A DNA stretch of 64,000 bases from Gaiellasilicea sp037720595 (GTDB lineage: Bacteria; Actinomycetota; Thermoleophilia; Gaiellales; Gaiellaceae). A model generated the notes under the pieces. The model made no database searches. It was given only the letters and a program-made list of their open reading frames with translations, and was not told where the DNA came from. The stretch covers positions 3,742 to 67,741 of the forward strand of contig JBBJLW010000018.1 in NCBI GenBank assembly GCA_037720595.1. The letters run 5' to 3'. This document shows positions 60,959 to 64,000 of the stretch, one piece after another (positions within the stretch are counted from its first letter, which is position 1; every line of letters begins with the position of its first letter). The position numbers and the translations under genes were made by a program.

Positions 60959-61747
60959 TCAGCCGGCGGCGCGCTCGACGGGCTGCTCGTCGAAGTCCTC
61001 GTCGAAGTCCTCGTCGCCGGCGATCTCGGCACGGATCTTCTCGAGGGCGCGGCGGATCAGGCGCGAGACGTGCATCTGCGAGATCCCGACCTGTTGCGCG
61101 ATCTGCGACTGCGTCAGCCCGTCGAAGAAACGCAGGTGGAGGATCCGCCGCTCCCGCTCGTCGAGCGCGCGGAACCCTGGGGCGAGCACGGCCCGATCCT
61201 CGGAAACGGAGTACTGGTGCTCGATCGTGCCGAGGGATTCCAGCGGATCGAGCTCGCCGTCCTCGTCCGAGCCGCCCGACGAGAGCGAGAGCGAGGTGTA
61301 GGCGCGCCCCGACTCGAGCGCCTCGAGCACAGCCTCCTCCTCGACCCCCGCGGCCTTGGCGAGCTCGGGGATCGTCGGCGAGCGCCCGTTCTGGACGGTC
61401 AGGTCCTCGATCAGCTTCGAGAGCTGGACGTTCAGCTCCTGGAGCCCGCGCGGAACGCGAACGGCCCAGCCCTTGTCGCGGAAGTGGCGCTTGATCTCAC
61501 CGATGATGTTGGGCGTCGCATAGGTCGTCAGCTCGACGCCGCGGTCGAGGTCGAAGCGGTCGATTGCCTTGATCAGGCCGATGCAACCGATCTGCACGAG
61601 ATCGTCGAGCTGCTCGCCGCGATAGCTGTAGCGCCTGGCGAGCGACCGGACCAGGGAGAGGTACTGCTCGATCAGCTGCTCGCGCGCGGCCAGATCACCC
61701 TGCTCGTGGTAGCGGCGGAGGAGGATCCTGTCGGACTCGCGTGGCAT
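60959..61747 (-). CDS. SigB/SigF/SigG-type RNA polymerase sigma factor
   Basis: Group 3 sigma factor of 262 aa. Region 2 (YLSLVRSLARRYSYRGEQLD, QIGCIGLIKAIDRFD, TYATPNIIGEIKRHFRDKGW), region 3 (NVQLSKLIEDLTVQNGRSPT) and region 4 (LDERERRILHLRFFDGLTQSQ, IAQQVGISQMHVSRLIRR) are intact; the tail is acidic. Such factors direct stress or envelope regulons and are controlled by an anti-sigma factor. The anti-sigma gene is directly upstream with overlapping stop and start, typical of SigF operons. Confidence 0.93.
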   Translation of the reverse strand: MPRESDRILLRRYHEQGDLAAREQLIEQYLSLVRSLARRYSYRGEQLDDLVQIGCIGLIKAIDRFDLDRGVELTTYATPNIIGEIKRHFRDKGWAVRVPRGLQELNVQLSKLIEDLTVQNGRSPTIPELAKAAGVEEEAVLEALESGRAYTSLSLSSGGSDEDGELDPLESLGTIEHQYSVSEDRAVLAPGFRALDERERRILHLRFFDGLTQSQIAQQVGISQMHVSRLIRRALEKIRAEIAGDEDFDEDFDEQPVERAAG

Positions 61748-62133
61748 CAGCGACCGTCGTTCGCTTCGAGCGCGTAACCCTTGTCGAGGTCGACCCAACA
61801 TCCGTCGGCCCGTTCGTCGACCGAAACGGTGTCGACGACCGCGTGGAGCAGGCGACGGAGATCCAACGACTCGGCTGCCTCCTCCTCGAGCTCGGCGACC
61901 GCCGCAGCCTCGAAGGGCCCGACCGAGACGCGAGCGGTGCCGGCTTCGATGCACAGAACGACCTTCAGCTCGCGCTCGCCCTGCTCGTGGTCGAGCAGGG
62001 TCTCGAGGGCAAGCTGGAGATCGTCGAGGACTTCGAGGGTCACGTCGTGCCGGGCAGCGACCCCTCCGAGCACGAGTCCGGCGACCGCACCGAACGGCCG
62101 TTCGCGTGGGAGTGTGACCGTGATCTCGTCCAC
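61747..62133 (-). CDS. RsbW-like anti-sigma factor, divergent
   Basis: Protein of 128 aa with the size and order of an RsbW/SpoIIAB-type anti-sigma factor, directly before its sigma gene. The start ITVTLPRERPFGAVAGLVLG and LTLEVLDDLQLALETL-type helix (VTLEVLDDLQLALETLLDHE) match, but the ATP-binding N box (E-x-x-x-N) is not evident: the segment reads ALETLLDHEQG. Kinase activity may therefore be lost, leaving a binding-only antagonist. GTG start. No anti-anti-sigma (STAS) gene is seen nearby. Confidence 0.75.
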   Translation of the reverse strand: MDEITVTLPRERPFGAVAGLVLGGVAARHDVTLEVLDDLQLALETLLDHEQGERELKVVLCIEAGTARVSVGPFEAAAVAELEEEAAESLDLRRLLHAVVDTVSVDERADGCWVDLDKGYALEANDGR

Positions 62134-62137
62134 GGAG

Positions 62138-62611
62138 CTAGCCGTTGTCCTGGCCGGCGTGCCGGAGCTCGTCCGCGAGATCGCGCTCGCGACGGGCAGC
62201 GGCGTCCTTGCCGACGCGAACGGCATCGCCGAAATCGCGGCGCGCCTTGAAAGCGGACGCACCGTGACTGAGCCCGGCGGCGAGACCGGAAACCTTCTGC
62301 ACCGGCCGGGCGATCGCCATGCTCACCGCGCGCACCGCGGTGTCGACGCTGTCGGCCATATCCACTGCGCTGTCGGTCATCTGATCCACCTTGTCGAGCT
62401 GTCCGTTCACCTTGTCGACACTGACGCCGACCTTGGAGATCACGGGCAGCAGCTCCCGCTCCGTCCCCTGGATGAACGAGGAGAGGCGTACGAAGGTTCC
62501 GGCGAGTCGCAGGAACATGTAGCCGAGCCCGAGGCCCACGGCCACGAGGAAGACGGCCAGGGCGTAGTAGGCGACGTCACCGGCGGTCAGGGCGAGGAGC
62601 GGCACGCGCAT
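62138..62611 (-). CDS. DUF948 family membrane protein
   Basis: Protein of 157 aa with an N-terminal membrane helix (VAYYALAVFLVAVGLGLGYM) followed by a DUF948-type amphipathic region (LLPVISKVGVSVDKVNGQLD, KVDQMTDSAVDMADSVDTAV) and a charged C-terminus. Members resemble chemotaxis-like coiled coils and are common in actinobacteria; function unknown. Sits between mnmA (4 bp) and the anti-sigma gene (4 bp), so likely one transcript with the stress sigma pair. Confidence 0.85.
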   Translation of the reverse strand: MRVPLLALTAGDVAYYALAVFLVAVGLGLGYMFLRLAGTFVRLSSFIQGTERELLPVISKVGVSVDKVNGQLDKVDQMTDSAVDMADSVDTAVRAVSMAIARPVQKVSGLAAGLSHGASAFKARRDFGDAVRVGKDAAARRERDLADELRHAGQDNG

Positions 62612-62615
62612 GATC

Positions 62616-63875
62616 CTAGTTACGCGCCGCCGACGACACCACACCGGACCCGACAATCGCCCCGTCGTCGTACAGCGCGACCACCTGCCCTGGCGCGACG
62701 GCGTAAGCCGGCTCCTCGAGCTCGAGCCGGAAACCGCCGTCGCAGGGGAGCACTCTGGCGGACAGCCCCCGCGAGCGGTAGCGCCGCTTCGCCTCGACCC
62801 GCTCCACCGGGAGGTGGTGCCGCCCGCGCACGAGCACTTTGGTGCATGCGAGAGCCGCCCGAGGACCGACCACGACGGTATTCGTAGAGGCGTCGGTGCG
62901 GAGCGCGTAGAGCGGCTGGGACGCGGCGATTCCGAGCCCGCGCCGCTGCCCGGGCGTGTAGCGCCAGTAGCCGTCGTGGCGGCCGAGCTCGATTCCGTCT
63001 TCGTCGACGAGCGCGCCGTCCACTGAGTCGACCCCGCGCCGGCCGAGAAACGCGCGATAGTCGTCGCCGGCGAGGAAGCACGCCTCCTGGCTGTCGCGCC
63101 GCTCCGCGACGGCCAGCCCCGCGGTTGCCGCTTCGGCGCGGGTCTGCTCCTTGGCCTGCTCGCCGAGCGGGAACTCGATCCGGTCGAGCAGGCGCGGGTC
63201 GAGCGGCGCCAGCATGTACGACTGATCCTTCTGGGGGTCGGCGGCGCAGGCGAGCAGGCGGCGGCCATCGCGCTCGACGATCCGGGCGTAGTGGCCGGTC
63301 CAGAGCATGTCCGCCCCGGCACGTTCGGCGAACGCGAGCAGCTCGGCGAACCGGAAGCTCCCGTTGCAGCGCCCGCAGGGATTCGGCGTCTCTCCACGCC
63401 GGTAGCCGCGCACGAACGGCTCGACGACCGCACGGCGGAACTCGTCGCGGAGGTCGAGCGTGACGTGCGGAATCCCGAGCGCGTGACAGGTCTCGCGCGC
63501 CGCGATCACCGCATCTGGCGAGCAGCAGGCGCGCTCGGAGTCAGGTCCGGCCGGGTCGAGCCAGAGCCGCAGCGTGACGCCGATCGCCTCGGGGCCGGCC
63601 CGCAGGAGTGCGACCGCGCTGTCCACGCCTCCACTCATCGCGACCGCGATCCGTCCCGGCGACGGCTCGGCTCGAAACGCCGGCGCGAGCGCGTTCGCGA
63701 GCGCGTCGGCCGCGAGGGTCTCGCCCGGAACGGCGGCCGCCTCGAGCAGGGTCAGCCCGTCGAGCGAACGCGTGAGCCCGGGCGCGTCCGCGGCGAGAAT
63801 CCGGTCGCCGTCCACCGTCAGCCGGACGAGCGCGAACTCCTCCCCGCGTGCGGAGTCTCCGATCAGCTCGAGCAT
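62616..63875 (-). CDS. mnmA: tRNA-specific 2-thiouridylase MnmA with NifU-like N-terminal extension
   Basis: Protein of 419 aa. Residues about 1-65 resemble an IscU/NifU scaffold (FALVRLTVDGDRILAADAPG, LLEAAAVPGETLAADALANA) but contain no cysteine. Then MnmA: P-loop AVAMSGGVDSAVALL, the PNPCGRCNGSFRF cysteine, the nucleophile Cys in RRDSQEACFLAGDDYRAFL and C-terminal beta-barrel. It thiolates U34 of Glu, Gln and Lys tRNAs with sulfur from a cysteine desulfurase, expected upstream beyond the window. Start at MLELIGDS; an earlier ATG adds 24 residues. Confidence 0.9.
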   Translation of the reverse strand: MLELIGDSARGEEFALVRLTVDGDRILAADAPGLTRSLDGLTLLEAAAVPGETLAADALANALAPAFRAEPSPGRIAVAMSGGVDSAVALLRAGPEAIGVTLRLWLDPAGPDSERACCSPDAVIAARETCHALGIPHVTLDLRDEFRRAVVEPFVRGYRRGETPNPCGRCNGSFRFAELLAFAERAGADMLWTGHYARIVERDGRRLLACAADPQKDQSYMLAPLDPRLLDRIEFPLGEQAKEQTRAEAATAGLAVAERRDSQEACFLAGDDYRAFLGRRGVDSVDGALVDEDGIELGRHDGYWRYTPGQRRGLGIAASQPLYALRTDASTNTVVVGPRAALACTKVLVRGRHHLPVERVEAKRRYRSRGLSARVLPCDGGFRLELEEPAYAVAPGQVVALYDDGAIVGSGVVSSAARN

Positions 63876-64000
63876 CGAGCCAGCGTACCGGCGCTCGCGC
63901 TCGCTAAGCTGCCCGCGCTCGACCCTGTTCGTGGCCTCGCGTTTCAACGTGAACCAACGCTCACGTAAAGGGAGCCTGGGTTCGGTCTAGACCTCACCCG

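Overview
The window is high-GC, densely packed bacterial DNA. It carries the gene cluster tlyA-nadK-recN-steA-steB-pyrG known from actinobacteria, an ImuB/DnaE2 mutasome, DUF6504, DUF3866 and an actinobacterial-type pyruvate phosphate dikinase. It looks like chromosomal DNA of an actinobacterium, most likely a deep-branching Thermoleophilia-type lineage (inference from gene content and compact ATGA-coupled operons; no rRNA or marker search was possible). No tRNA, rRNA, CRISPR array or complete insertion sequence was seen.

Layout. 1-10 kb: a GH15 glucoamylase/trehalase-like enzyme and error-prone polymerase dnaE2; a small plus-strand insert (38-aa secreted-type peptide, TfoX-like protein, bicupin); then DUF6504, imuB under a double SOS box, photolyase and a ComB-like phosphatase. 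10-24 kb: rhomboid protease, ppdK, a run of accessory and decayed genes (DHFR-like remnant, frameshifted peptidase E, P-loop kinase, stand-alone LigD polymerase domain, Nudix remnant), a TetR-DUF2182-DUF1326-hydrolase/glycosyltransferase operon with two matching operators, then ppsR (partner of ppdK) and glyS. 24-36 kb: recO, glutaredoxin, mutM, nucleoside salvage (pyrimidine-nucleoside phosphorylase, deoB), ald, nudF, DUF3866, an M20 peptidase and a PadR-regulated secreted hydrolase. 36-44 kb: the pyrG-(GT2/MraY-like)-steB-steA-recN-nadK-tlyA cluster, linking cell-wall and septum functions with DNA repair. 44-51 kb: ispA, nusB, an Asp23 protein, accC and an unusual BCCP fusion. 51-60 kb: efp, pepQ, a complete late shikimate block (aroQ, aroKB fusion, aroC, aroE), mltG, ruvX and alaS. 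60-64 kb: a SigB/SigF-type sigma factor with its anti-sigma factor, a DUF948 protein and mnmA.

The most unusual material is at operon junctions. (1) A 68-69-bp repeat occurs four times, each copy starting exactly where the upstream stop codon overlaps a start codon. Two tandem copies make coupled 23-codon mini-ORFs; two others are fused in frame to the next protein. (2) A 159-bp segment between pepQ and efp folds into a closing stem plus three further stem-loops, and looks like an undescribed structured RNA or mobile RNA-like element. (3) The biotin carrier protein is fused to a carboxyltransferase-like domain that has lost all its metal-site residues. (4) At least seven accessory genes are broken or truncated. 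Several of their frameshifts fall in short G runs, so some may be assembly errors.

Edges: nothing recognisable lies in bases 1-34 or 63876-64000. In 15555-15713 nothing could be identified.
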